From Deltaproteobacteria bacterium (lineage in GTDB: Bacteria; UBA10199; DSSB01): DNA of 5,840 bases. Each line of letters opens with the position of its first letter. Position 1 is the stretch's first letter. Positions 1 through 5,840 of this stretch are shown piece by piece. Location: the NCBI GenBank assembly GCA_021414045.1, contig JAIOPF010000222.1:1-5840 (forward strand). Reading direction: 5' to 3'. The translations under genes were made by a program, and so were the position numbers. The notes beneath the pieces are model-generated. The model saw nothing but the letters and a program-made list of their open reading frames with translations. It had not been told where the DNA came from and ran no database searches.

Positions 1-1794
1 AATCGCTTCCGGCGTCTTGGGCTTGATGGGATCGCTGACCCCGATCAGGCCGGCGAAGTGGCCGTCGATGGAAACGTACAAGACCGTCTGCCCTTGGCGG
101 CGCAGTTCTTCAGCCTTCGTTTTTTGGAGATTTAGGTCGACTCCGTCCTCGAGAAGCATCTTGGAATTTCCCAGAAGCACTTCGCGCCCGTCGATTTTTC
201 CGCTGACGCCTTTGCCGGTCGCGGATTGAAAGTCCGCGGGTTTTTTCATCTCCAAGCCGCGACTCTTGGCGGCGCGGACAATGGCGGCGGCGAGGGGGTG
301 TTCGCTGGCCTGCTCCAAGCTGGCCGCCATCGTCAGGACTTCCTGGTCCCGCCATCCCGGCTCGGTAATTAAAGCCGTCAATTCCGGTTTGCCTTCCGTG
401 AGGGTGCCTGTCTTGTCGACGACGAGGGTGTCGACTTTTTCCATGGTCTCGAGGGCCTCGGCATTTTTGATGAGCACACCCGCGGTCGCGCCCTTGCCGG
501 TCCCCACCATGATCGACATCGGCGTCGCCAGACCCAAGGCGCAGGGGCAGGCGATGATGAGGACGGCCACCGCATTGATCAAGGCGTGGGCCAATCGGGG
601 TTCGGGGCCCAGCTTCGCCCATATCACAAAGGTCAGGACGGCGGCGAAAATCACGGCGGGGACGAAGTATCCGCTGACCTTATCGGCCAGTTTTTGGATG
701 GGGGCGCGGCTGCGCTGGGCCTCGCCCACCATGTGGACGATTTGGGCTAGCAAAGTTTCGCTGCCCACGCGTTGGGCGCGCATCAAGAGCCCGCCGGTTC
801 CGTTGACGGTGGCGCCCGTGACCGAATCGCCGGGGCCTTTGGCGACCGGCACCGGTTCTCCGGTGATCATGGATTCGTCGATGTGGCTGGTTCCTTCGAG
901 CACGACGCCGTCGGTGGGGACCTTTTCGCCGGGTCTTATGCGGAGCGTGTCTCCCGGCATCACCTGATCGAGAGGGGTCTCGATTTCCTTTCCGGAGAGA
1001 TCGACGCGGATCGCCGTCTTGGGCGCCAAGCCCAAGAGGGCCTTTAGCGCGCTGCTGGTCTGGCCTCGGGCTCGCAGCTCCAAGACCTGGCCTAGCAAGA
1101 CCAGCGTGGTGATGACCGCCGCCGCCTCATAATACAACGGTACTTCGCCGTGGTGACCGCGAAAGGATTCTGGAAACCCATTCGGGAAAAAGGTCGCGAC
1201 TAAACTGTAGAGATAAGCCACGCCGGTGCCCAAGGCGATCAGCGTGAACATATTGAGGCTGCGGTTGAGCAGGGAGCGCCATCCGCGTTGGAAGAAAGGC
1301 CAACCGCCCCATAAGACCACCGGCGTCGCGAGGGCGAAAGAGACATAGGGAAGGATGCCGCTAGGAATTTTTTCGAAGAGCGGAACTAAAAAAGGCAGCA
1401 TTTCCCCCATGGCGAGCAGCAACAGCGGCAGCGACAGGGCGGCGCTCAGGATAAATCGCCGCTTCATGTCCCGCGCCTCGGGATCATCGACCTCCTCGAG
1501 GCGAATTTCCTTGGGTTGCAGCGCCATTCCGCAAATGGGACAGGAGCCCGGCCCTACCTTTTCGATTTGCGGGTCCATTGGGCAGAAATAAAGGCGTGCA
1601 TCGTCCATCGCGGTCGCCGGTTCCATGGCCGCCGGAGGGCCCTTGAGGAAATCCGCGGGATTTTTTTGGAAAGCATCCCGGCAATAGGTCGAGCAAAAAT
1701 AATATGTCTTGCCGGCGTGGTCCGCCTTTCCGGCCGGAGACGCGGGATCCACTTCCATCCAACAGACCGGATCTTTTTCCTTCGCCTCAGTCAT
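1..1794 (-). CDS. copA: Copper-exporting P1B-type ATPase (CopA-like) with N-terminal YHS and heavy-metal-binding domains, C-terminus cut by window edge
   Basis: Integral inner-membrane pump that uses ATP to move Cu(I) out of the cytoplasm. The frame is open for 598 codons from ATG 1794-1792 to base 1. In order it shows a YHS-type domain at about residues 8-50 (DPVCWM, then C34 and C38), a heavy-metal-binding zinc-ribbon-like domain at about 69-94 (YFCPMDP, CPICGM), and membrane segments near 114-137, 147-165, 179-202, 222-240, 375-395 and 405-425. The actuator motif TGE is at 311-313, the transport-site CPC at 416-418 followed by ALGLATP, the phosphorylation motif DKTGT at 460-464 (D460) and SEHP at 497-500. 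The [10 protein letters not shown] context is that of Cu(I) pumps rather than ZntA (CPCALVISTP) or CopB (CPH). There is no HMA domain; YHS plus the ribbon replace it. The ATP-hinge GDGxND motif and the last two helices lie outside the window. The start overlaps the upstream haem-protein gene by 8 bases and has only a weak ribosome site, so translation is probably coupled. Family assignment is firm; copper specificity is inferred. Confidence 0.93.
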   Translation of the reverse strand, partial: MTEAKEKDPVCWMEVDPASPAGKADHAGKTYYFCSTYCRDAFQKNPADFLKGPPAAMEPATAMDDARLYFCPMDPQIEKVGPGSCPICGMALQPKEIRLEEVDDPEARDMKRRFILSAALSLPLLLLAMGEMLPFLVPLFEKIPSGILPYVSFALATPVVLWGGWPFFQRGWRSLLNRSLNMFTLIALGTGVAYLYSLVATFFPNGFPESFRGHHGEVPLYYEAAAVITTLVLLGQVLELRARGQTSSALKALLGLAPKTAIRVDLSGKEIETPLDQVMPGDTLRIRPGEKVPTDGVVLEGTSHIDESMITGEPVPVAKGPGDSVTGATVNGTGGLLMRAQRVGSETLLAQIVHMVGEAQRSRAPIQKLADKVSGYFVPAVIFAAVLTFVIWAKLGPEPRLAHALINAVAVLIIACPCALGLATPMSIMVGTGKGATAGVLIKNAEALETMEKVDTLVVDKTGTLTEGKPELTALITEPGWRDQEVLTMAASLEQASEHPLAAAIVRAAKSRGLEMKKPADFQSATGKGVSGKIDGREVLLGNSKMLLEDGVDLNLQKTKAEELRRQGQTVLYVSIDGHFAGLIGVSDPIKPKTPEAI

Positions 1795-2344
1795 TCAGCG
1801 CTTTCAGGCCGTCGTTCGCCCATTTTAGGATTTTTTGGGATTCTTCGGGGGTCAACCGCGATTTCCAGTGCGCCACCAGATAGATCGGAGGGGGCATGGA
1901 ACTTTCTTGAACATCATCGATGAGATCTTCCAGCCCGTCTTGGGGGACGTCGTATTTTTTCCCGGAGAAGGGGAAGCCGAAGCTCATGTCGTGGTGCTCC
2001 TTCGCCTCATCGATGTCGCTCTGGACCAGCCAGGAGAAGGGCGGGATCTTGGAATAGAGCGGCATCTTGTCGACGTTGCCATGGCACATCAGGCACTTGG
2101 CCTCGAAAATCGGGCGGATTTCCTTTTCGTAGGCGGCTTGGATGGCATCGAGATCCTCGCAAGAAGCAAGGGGCTCGCCGTCAGCGGTCTTGGAAGGTTG
2201 GCTTTGAGGAGAGCTGGTCGAGGCGCATTTCCTTGGGGGAGGCTTGGCGCTCGATCGCGGTGCATCCACGGAAACGAAGCGAAGGACTATCCCCAATGCG
2301 GCCATGGTCAAGACCAGGTCGATGAATATCCATTTTTTCTTCAT
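1787..2344 (-). CDS. Membrane-anchored c-type haem-binding domain protein (Haem_bd-like)
   Basis: A 185-residue protein, probably exported and carrying one covalently bound haem on the periplasmic side. A single hydrophobic segment at about residues 5-26 after a KKK start looks like a signal anchor or Sec signal peptide. Residues 28-60 are a Pro/Ser-rich linker. The haem motif CLMCH is at 84-88. The following text ([13 protein letters not shown], then [11 protein letters not shown] near 112-122, [13 protein letters not shown] at 148-160, and LTPEES..ILKWA near 164-176) matches the layout of the small Haem_bd family, whose members have a CxxCH, a conserved MPP element and a final W. M150 is a candidate distal haem ligand; this is inference. 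The start overlaps the UbiD stop as ATGA and is preceded by a strong GGGAGG, so it can be translated independently. The stop falls inside the start of the copper ATPase gene. The exact electron partner is unknown. C40 and C62 are extra cysteines and do not form a convincing lipobox. Confidence 0.82.
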   Translation of the reverse strand: MKKKWIFIDLVLTMAALGIVLRFVSVDAPRSSAKPPPRKCASTSSPQSQPSKTADGEPLASCEDLDAIQAAYEKEIRPIFEAKCLMCHGNVDKMPLYSKIPPFSWLVQSDIDEAKEHHDMSFGFPFSGKKYDVPQDGLEDLIDDVQESSMPPPIYLVAHWKSRLTPEESQKILKWANDGLKALND

Positions 2345-3798
2345 GATTTCCTCCCAGGAATTCCGAGTTTAGGCCACAGCGCGGCGACTTTCTTTTTGAC
2401 ATCCTCGCTCATGATGAGGTCGCGAGGCCATTCTCGGGTGTAGCCTTCTTCTTTCCATTTGCGAGTGGCGTCGATTCCCATCTTGCTGCCGACGAATTGC
2501 CTCGGCGCCGCGTGGTCGAGGTGGTCGACCGGGCCCTCGACCAAGACCAGGTCCCGCTTGGCGTCGATATTGTTGCTCACCCGCCAGACGACCTCGGTCA
2601 TGTTGTGGACATCGACGTCATGGTCGACGACGATGAAGCATTTGCAGAACATCATCTGTCCCATGCCCCAGAGCGAATGCATGATTTTTTGCGCGTGCCC
2701 CGGATAGCTCTTCTTGATGCTGAGGATGCAAAGATTGTGAAAGCAGGCCTCCGGCGGCAGGTACATGTCGATGACTTCGGGGAAGGTCATCTGGACGAGG
2801 GGCAAGAAAAGCCTTTCGGTCGCAAGTCCCAGGAATTTGTCTTCCATCGGAGGAATGCCGACGACGGTGGTCAGGTAGATAGGGTCTTTTCTCTGCGTGA
2901 TTTTGGTGACGTGAAAGCGGGGGAAGGGCTCGACCGGGGTGTAATAGCCGGTGTGATCGCCAAAGGGGCCTTCGTCGACCATGGCTTCCTCGGGATCGAT
3001 ATAACCCTCGAGGATGAAGTCCGCGCTGGCGGGGACTTGTAGATCGACGGTCAAAGCGTCGACCAATTCCACCGAATTCCCCTTGAGATACCCGGCGAAA
3101 AGGAACTCGTCGACTTGGTCCGGAAGAGGCGCCGTCGCCGTATAGGTCAGGGCGGGATCGCCGCCGATGGCCACCGCAACGGGAATTTTCTGTTTCAATT
3201 CTTTGTATCGGTGAAAATGCCGGGCCCCGACCTTGTGGATTTGCCAATGCATGGCCGTCGTCGTCTTGTCCAAAACCTGCATGCGATAGAGGCCGACATT
3301 GCGACGGCCCGTGTCGGGGTCCTTCGTGATCACCATCGGCAAGGTGATGAAGCGGCCTCCGTCCTCGGGCCAGCATTTGAGGATGGGCAGCTTGCCCAAG
3401 TCGACCTCTTCCCAAACGATCTCTTGGCAGGCCGCCTTGCCGACGGTTTTTGGCGTGGCCCGGGCCATTTCCGCCAACTTGGGCACCATCTTGAGCTTGT
3501 CCCAAAAACCGCTAGGCGGTTGGGTGGTCAGAAGTTCTTTCAGGCGCTTGGGGTGTTCTTCTAGATCTTCCACTCCCAAGGCCCAGCTCATGCGACGATA
3601 AGAACCATAGAGGTTGATCACCAGAGGATAGGGGCTTCCCTTGACCTTTTCGAAATAGAGGGCCGGACCTTCGGCTTTCATGACCCTATCGGCGATCTCG
3701 GCGATCTCGAGGATGGGATCGACTTCTTCGCGGATGAAGACGATTTCATTTTTTTGGGCAAGGAAGTCGACGAACTGACGCAGCGAGGTCCATTTCAT
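2341..3798 (-). CDS. ubiD: UbiD-family prenylated-FMN-dependent decarboxylase
   Basis: A complete 485-residue cytoplasmic enzyme, close to the usual UbiD length (E. coli UbiD is 497). Family members remove a carboxylate from aromatic or unsaturated acids using prenylated FMN and Mn/K ions; the cofactor is made by UbiX, which is not in this window. Visible hallmarks are NVGLYR at 167-172 (metal ligand N167, catalytic R172), H188, the acidic metal ligand E231 in DEFLFAG, and EGPFGDHTGYY at 276-286, giving E276 and D281 as the rest of the catalytic Arg-Glu-Asp set. The C-terminus (GSKMGIDATRKW, then REWPRD) also follows E. coli UbiD. All key residues are intact. The likely substrate is a prenylated hydroxybenzoate (ubiquinone) or the equivalent naphthoate step of futalosine-type menaquinone synthesis; sequence alone does not choose, and another aromatic acid is possible. 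The start at 3798 gives the normal UbiD N-terminus (MKWTSLRQFVDFL) although no well-spaced ribosome site precedes it. Its stop overlaps the next gene by 4 bases. Confidence 0.93.
   Translation of the reverse strand: MKWTSLRQFVDFLAQKNEIVFIREEVDPILEIAEIADRVMKAEGPALYFEKVKGSPYPLVINLYGSYRRMSWALGVEDLEEHPKRLKELLTTQPPSGFWDKLKMVPKLAEMARATPKTVGKAACQEIVWEEVDLGKLPILKCWPEDGGRFITLPMVITKDPDTGRRNVGLYRMQVLDKTTTAMHWQIHKVGARHFHRYKELKQKIPVAVAIGGDPALTYTATAPLPDQVDEFLFAGYLKGNSVELVDALTVDLQVPASADFILEGYIDPEEAMVDEGPFGDHTGYYTPVEPFPRFHVTKITQRKDPIYLTTVVGIPPMEDKFLGLATERLFLPLVQMTFPEVIDMYLPPEACFHNLCILSIKKSYPGHAQKIMHSLWGMGQMMFCKCFIVVDHDVDVHNMTEVVWRVSNNIDAKRDLVLVEGPVDHLDHAAPRQFVGSKMGIDATRKWKEEGYTREWPRDLIMSEDVKKKVAALWPKLGIPGRKS
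2350..2355 (-). promoter_or_regulatory. Strong ribosome binding site for the haem-binding protein gene
   Basis: On the minus strand GGGAGG sits 5 bases before ATG 2344-2342, inside the last codons of the UbiD gene. It is the clearest Shine-Dalgarno match of any gene start in the window. It supports this start and suggests the haem protein is made at a good level, not only by reinitiation after UbiD. Confidence 0.75.
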
Positions 3799-3803
3799 GC
3801 CCT

Positions 3804-3815
3804 AGGGTTAACCCT
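3804..3815. repeat. Perfect 12-base palindrome just upstream of UbiD
   Basis: AGGGTTAACCCT reads identically on both strands and overlaps a second palindrome, CCCTAGGG at 3800-3807. Together they fill 3800-3815, directly before the UbiD start codon at 3798. The position would suit an operator or an mRNA hairpin covering the ribosome site, since the only nearby AGGG elements lie in these repeats. The regulatory role is inference; a chance palindrome of this size is possible. Confidence 0.4.
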
Positions 3816-3824
3816 GAGCAGGCC

Positions 3825-3843
3825 TCAAATCAAGCGGATTTGA
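3825..3843. repeat. Small inverted repeat (hairpin) in the Yip1-UbiD gap
   Basis: TCAAATC at 3825-3831 pairs with GATTTGA at 3837-3843 around a 5-base loop. It lies between the Yip1 stop (3863) and the UbiD start (3798). On the transcribed strand no run of T follows it, and the stem is AT-rich and only 7 base pairs, so it is a poor Rho-independent terminator. It may mark an operon boundary or an RNA processing site, or be incidental. Confidence 0.3.
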
Positions 3844-3862
3844 TCGAGGCATGGCTTCCAAC

Positions 3863-4432
3863 TCATGAAAAATAATGGCGAAAATAGCCCGCCGCGAAGA
3901 TGAGCAGGAAGAGCCCTAGGCCCAAGACGGCATTGGCGATCAACCAGGAGGTGATGACGCGGGTCCAAGTGGTTTTTTGCAAGGTCTTGAGGGAATAAAA
4001 AATCAGGAAGAATCCCCAAGCCAAGGCAATCCACATTCCGGCGACGGGAATAAGATAAAAGACAGTGGCCGCGCCGGTGTAACAGTAGGCGCGAAAGCTG
4101 GCGCGGTAGGGATAAGCGGTGCCGCCGCGCCACTTTAAGATTTGGTGGAACCAGAATAGATAAAGAAATTCTAGGACGAGGTAGATCGGCCAATCGAAGA
4201 GATCCCAGTACCAGGGTAGGGCTTCGAAGAGGGCGTTTCCTTTTTGCGGGAATAGATAATCATCCAAGGCCATTCCGATCGCCGCGATCAGGGTGGTGAG
4301 AACGGCGAAAAGCAGGGCCGTTCCCCAAGGGCCCATGGGATTTAGCGAAGCGAAAAAAGCCTTGGGACGAAGGAGGGAGTCTCGCAGACTGATCCAAAAA
4401 CCCGGATCTTCGGACTCGATGGGCTCGCTCAT
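3863..4432 (-). CDS. Yip1-family multi-pass inner-membrane protein
   Basis: A 189-residue protein with about five hydrophobic helices, near residues 36-56, 80-98, 112-130, 131-148 and 160-182, after a short acidic, soluble N-terminus. The pattern RDSLLRPKAFFASLNPMGPWGTALLFAV near the N-terminus, then FRAYCYTGAATVFYLIPVAGMW and a final helix, is typical of bacterial Yip1 domain proteins, whose role is not established. No catalytic motif is seen. The start chosen is ATG 4432-4430: its A overlaps the dehydrogenase stop as ATGA, and the protein from here has the normal family layout. The same frame stays open upstream to 5002, but that part lies over the dehydrogenase gene and reads as Arg/Pro-rich nonsense. 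Expression is probably coupled to the dehydrogenase. The family call is by pattern only. Confidence 0.75.
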   Translation of the reverse strand: MSEPIESEDPGFWISLRDSLLRPKAFFASLNPMGPWGTALLFAVLTTLIAAIGMALDDYLFPQKGNALFEALPWYWDLFDWPIYLVLEFLYLFWFHQILKWRGGTAYPYRASFRAYCYTGAATVFYLIPVAGMWIALAWGFFLIFYSLKTLQKTTWTRVITSWLIANAVLGLGLFLLIFAAGYFRHYFS

Positions 4433-5445
4433 GGGTTGACGATCACCTTCATGGCCTTTTGGGCCAAGATCCAATCGATGGATTCGCGGAGTTTTTCGAG
4501 ACCGACGTGATGGGTCACGAGCGGAGCCACCTTCACTTTTTTTTCGCAGAGCAAACGGTGGGATTCGACCAAGTCTTCCGGAGAAGGGGAATAGGAACTG
4601 AACACGGTGATCTCGTGGTGGTAGAGCGCGTCGAGGCTGACTTCCACGGGCTTGTCGGAGAGGGAGGCGAAGAGATTGAGAGCTCCGCCGTCGCGCACCC
4701 AGCTGAAGGCGTTTTGGAAGACTTTGCCGCCACCAGCGGTGAAGACGACGATATCGGCGCGGCGTCCCTCGGTTTTGGCGGAGACGAATTCGGCAATGTC
4801 GGGCGAGTCGCCGCGCAGGGTGTAGTCCGCTCCCAGTTGTTTCGCCAAACTCAAGCGCTCGTCGAAAAGATCCAGGGCCAGGACCTGAGTGGGGATCAAT
4901 TTCAGCAATTGCACCATCATCAGGCCTATGGAACCCATGCCCACGACGACCGCGAAATCGCCTGGCAGTAGGTTGGCGCGCCGCACGTTGCGGACGCAGC
5001 AACTGAGGGGTTCGGTGAAGAGCCCCTCGTCATCGCTCAAGTCGGCGGGAACGAGGAAGGCCGTTTGGCCTGCATGTTCGGCGGGAATGCGCAGGTATTC
5101 GGCGAATCCGCCAGGGTCGAGGTTGGTCTCTTTGAAATGGCGGCACATCGAGTGGTTGCCGTGGCGGCAGAAGTGGCAGGTTCCGCAGGGCACATGATGG
5201 GCGACGACTAATCTTTCTCCCACCTTGAATTTTTGTACTCCGCGACCGATCTCGACCACGTCGCCGACGAGCTCGTGGCCGAGGACGACGGGCTTTTTGG
5301 GCAGGGCGCGGCTGACCTTCAGGACGTCCGTTCCGCAAACGCCGCAGGCGCGGACTTTCAGCAAGATCTCGCCATCCCCGATTTTTGGAATGGGTAAGTC
5401 TTCGACGCGGATCTCGCTGGGAGGATGGTAAACGGCTACTCGCAT
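4429..5445 (-). CDS. Zinc-dependent medium-chain alcohol/polyol dehydrogenase
   Basis: A complete 338-residue cytosolic oxidoreductase of the zinc-containing MDR superfamily, which interconverts alcohols and ketones or aldehydes with NAD(P). The N-terminal GroES-like domain has the catalytic zinc set C37 (CGVCGTD), H57 (GHE) and E145 (TEP). The structural zinc lobe has C87, C90, C93 and C101, all intact. The Rossmann domain has GMGSIG at 169-174, and D192 at the end of the second strand favours NAD over NADP. The overall form resembles sorbitol/L-iditol and threonine dehydrogenases; the substrate cannot be read from the sequence. It starts 10 bases after the prenyl synthase stop with no evident ribosome site, and its stop overlaps the Yip1 gene, so it looks like the middle gene of an operon. 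Nothing ties it directly to isoprenoid metabolism beyond position; oxidation of a prenyl alcohol would be a guess. Confidence 0.9.
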   Translation of the reverse strand: MRVAVYHPPSEIRVEDLPIPKIGDGEILLKVRACGVCGTDVLKVSRALPKKPVVLGHELVGDVVEIGRGVQKFKVGERLVVAHHVPCGTCHFCRHGNHSMCRHFKETNLDPGGFAEYLRIPAEHAGQTAFLVPADLSDDEGLFTEPLSCCVRNVRRANLLPGDFAVVVGMGSIGLMMVQLLKLIPTQVLALDLFDERLSLAKQLGADYTLRGDSPDIAEFVSAKTEGRRADIVVFTAGGGKVFQNAFSWVRDGGALNLFASLSDKPVEVSLDALYHHEITVFSSYSPSPEDLVESHRLLCEKKVKVAPLVTHHVGLEKLRESIDWILAQKAMKVIVNP

Positions 5446-5455
5446 GGGTGTTGGC

Positions 5456-5840
5456 TTAATTCTTTCGGTAAACCACGTAACGGGCGATTTCCCTCAAGGG
5501 GTCCGCCTTCGAATCGAAATCACTCAGGACGCTCAAGGCCTCCTCGGTCAATTGATGAGCGAGGCGCTTGGATTCTTCTAGCCCCAAGAGAGAGGGATAG
5601 GTGGCCTTTTCGTTGGCGACGTCGCTGCCGATGTCTTTGCCGATCTCTTCGCCGCCTTCGATATCGAGGACGTCATCGGCGATTTGGAAGGAAAGACCGA
5701 TGCGGTCGCCGAAACGGCTCAAGGCCTCGAAACGCCTCTGGTCGGCTCCGGCGAGAATGGCGCCGGCCTCTATGGCCACTTGGATCAGCTTGCCCGTCTT
5801 GTGGCGATGCAGCCTTTCCAATTCTTGGACGGAAATCTTT
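5456..5840 (-). CDS. ispA: Polyprenyl (farnesyl/geranylgeranyl) diphosphate synthase, N-terminal part outside window
   Basis: The last 127 codons of a class I trans-prenyltransferase that condenses isopentenyl diphosphate with allylic diphosphates. No start is visible because the gene enters from the right edge; the first full codon is at 5839. Seen in order are ELERLHRHKTGKLI (visible residues 6-19), which closely follows E. coli IspA, then FQIADDVLD with the second Asp-rich motif DDxxD at visible residues 55-59, then GKDIGSDVANEKATYPSLLGLE. The C-terminus ARYVVYRKN matches the IspA end. The first Asp-rich motif and the chain-length residues before it are out of view, so farnesyl and geranylgeranyl products cannot be told apart. 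It heads the visible gene run. IspA genes often sit beside xseB and dxs; the gene after it here is a dehydrogenase instead. The product would feed quinone side chains, consistent with UbiD downstream. Confidence 0.92.
   Translation of the reverse strand, partial: KISVQELERLHRHKTGKLIQVAIEAGAILAGADQRRFEALSRFGDRIGLSFQIADDVLDIEGGEEIGKDIGSDVANEKATYPSLLGLEESKRLAHQLTEEALSVLSDFDSKADPLREIARYVVYRKN

Noticed and set aside
266..967. 233-codon plus-strand open frame opposite the copper ATPase
   Set aside because: It is antisense to the DKTGT and CPC region of the ATPase, and its translation is low in complexity with no family pattern.
1835..2443. 202-codon plus-strand open frame opposite the haem-protein and UbiD genes
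   Set aside because: It lies antisense to two genes with clear motifs and shows no recognisable domain; such frames are expected in GC-rich coding DNA.
2618..3505. 295-codon minus-strand open frame inside UbiD
   Set aside because: It is a different frame of the UbiD gene and reads as Arg/Gly/His-rich text, whereas the UbiD frame has every catalytic residue.
3825..3843. Rho-independent terminator after the Yip1 gene
   Set aside because: The stem is only 7 base pairs and AT-rich, with no T-run after it on the transcribed strand; it is kept only as an inverted repeat.
3808..3852. 14-residue minus-strand leader-like open frame in the Yip1-UbiD gap, ending in the palindrome
   Set aside because: It has no run of regulatory codons and no terminator/antiterminator pair, and its possible ribosome site is too close to the ATG. 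It is probably chance.
4459..4971. 170-codon plus-strand open frame opposite the dehydrogenase
   Set aside because: It is a shadow of the dehydrogenase Rossmann domain with no motif of its own.
4433..5002. Upstream extension of the Yip1 frame to give a 379-residue protein
   Set aside because: The added part overlaps the well-supported dehydrogenase on the same strand in another frame and is Arg/Pro-rich without domain pattern. The start at 4432 gives the normal family protein.

Overview
The window is a compact bacterial stretch. All six recognisable genes lie on the minus strand, so transcription runs from high to low coordinates. Composition is moderately GC-rich and even throughout, gene spacing is very tight, and no RNA genes, insertion sequences, CRISPR arrays or phage genes were seen. 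The gene mix fits a free-living Gram-negative bacterium of a deltaproteobacterium-like lineage: a class I (IspA-type) prenyl diphosphate synthase, a Yip1-family membrane protein, a UbiD decarboxylase, a periplasmic CxxCH haem protein and a CopA-type copper ATPase. That placement is inference; no marker gene fixes the taxon.

Layout in transcription order. At 5840-5456 is the C-terminal part of a farnesyl/geranylgeranyl diphosphate synthase, cut by the window edge. Ten bases later comes a complete zinc-dependent medium-chain dehydrogenase (5445-4429). Its stop overlaps the start of a five-helix Yip1-family membrane protein (4432-3863) in an ATGA junction. A 64-base intergenic gap (3862-3799) follows, the only sizeable one here, holding a small hairpin and a perfect 12-base palindrome. 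Then comes a second tightly packed set: a complete UbiD-family decarboxylase (3798-2341), an ATGA overlap into a membrane-anchored haem-binding protein (2344-1787) that has a strong ribosome binding site of its own, and an 8-base overlap into a P1B-type copper ATPase (1794-1). The ATPase is 598 codons long in the window, open to the left edge and missing its C-terminus.

How they may work together. The prenyl diphosphate synthase and UbiD fit isoprenoid quinone synthesis: one makes a polyprenyl chain precursor, the other could decarboxylate a prenylated aromatic ring. The haem protein and copper ATPase fit respiratory or envelope redox work, for example copper supply or detoxification beside a c-type haem protein. 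The overlaps joining UbiD, haem protein and copper ATPase suggest co-expression of a quinone/electron-transport/copper group. The dehydrogenase and the Yip1-like protein have no clear link to this theme. I see no definite undescribed system. The most notable points are the UbiD-haem-CopA coupling and the altered metal-site residues in the ATPase N-terminus.
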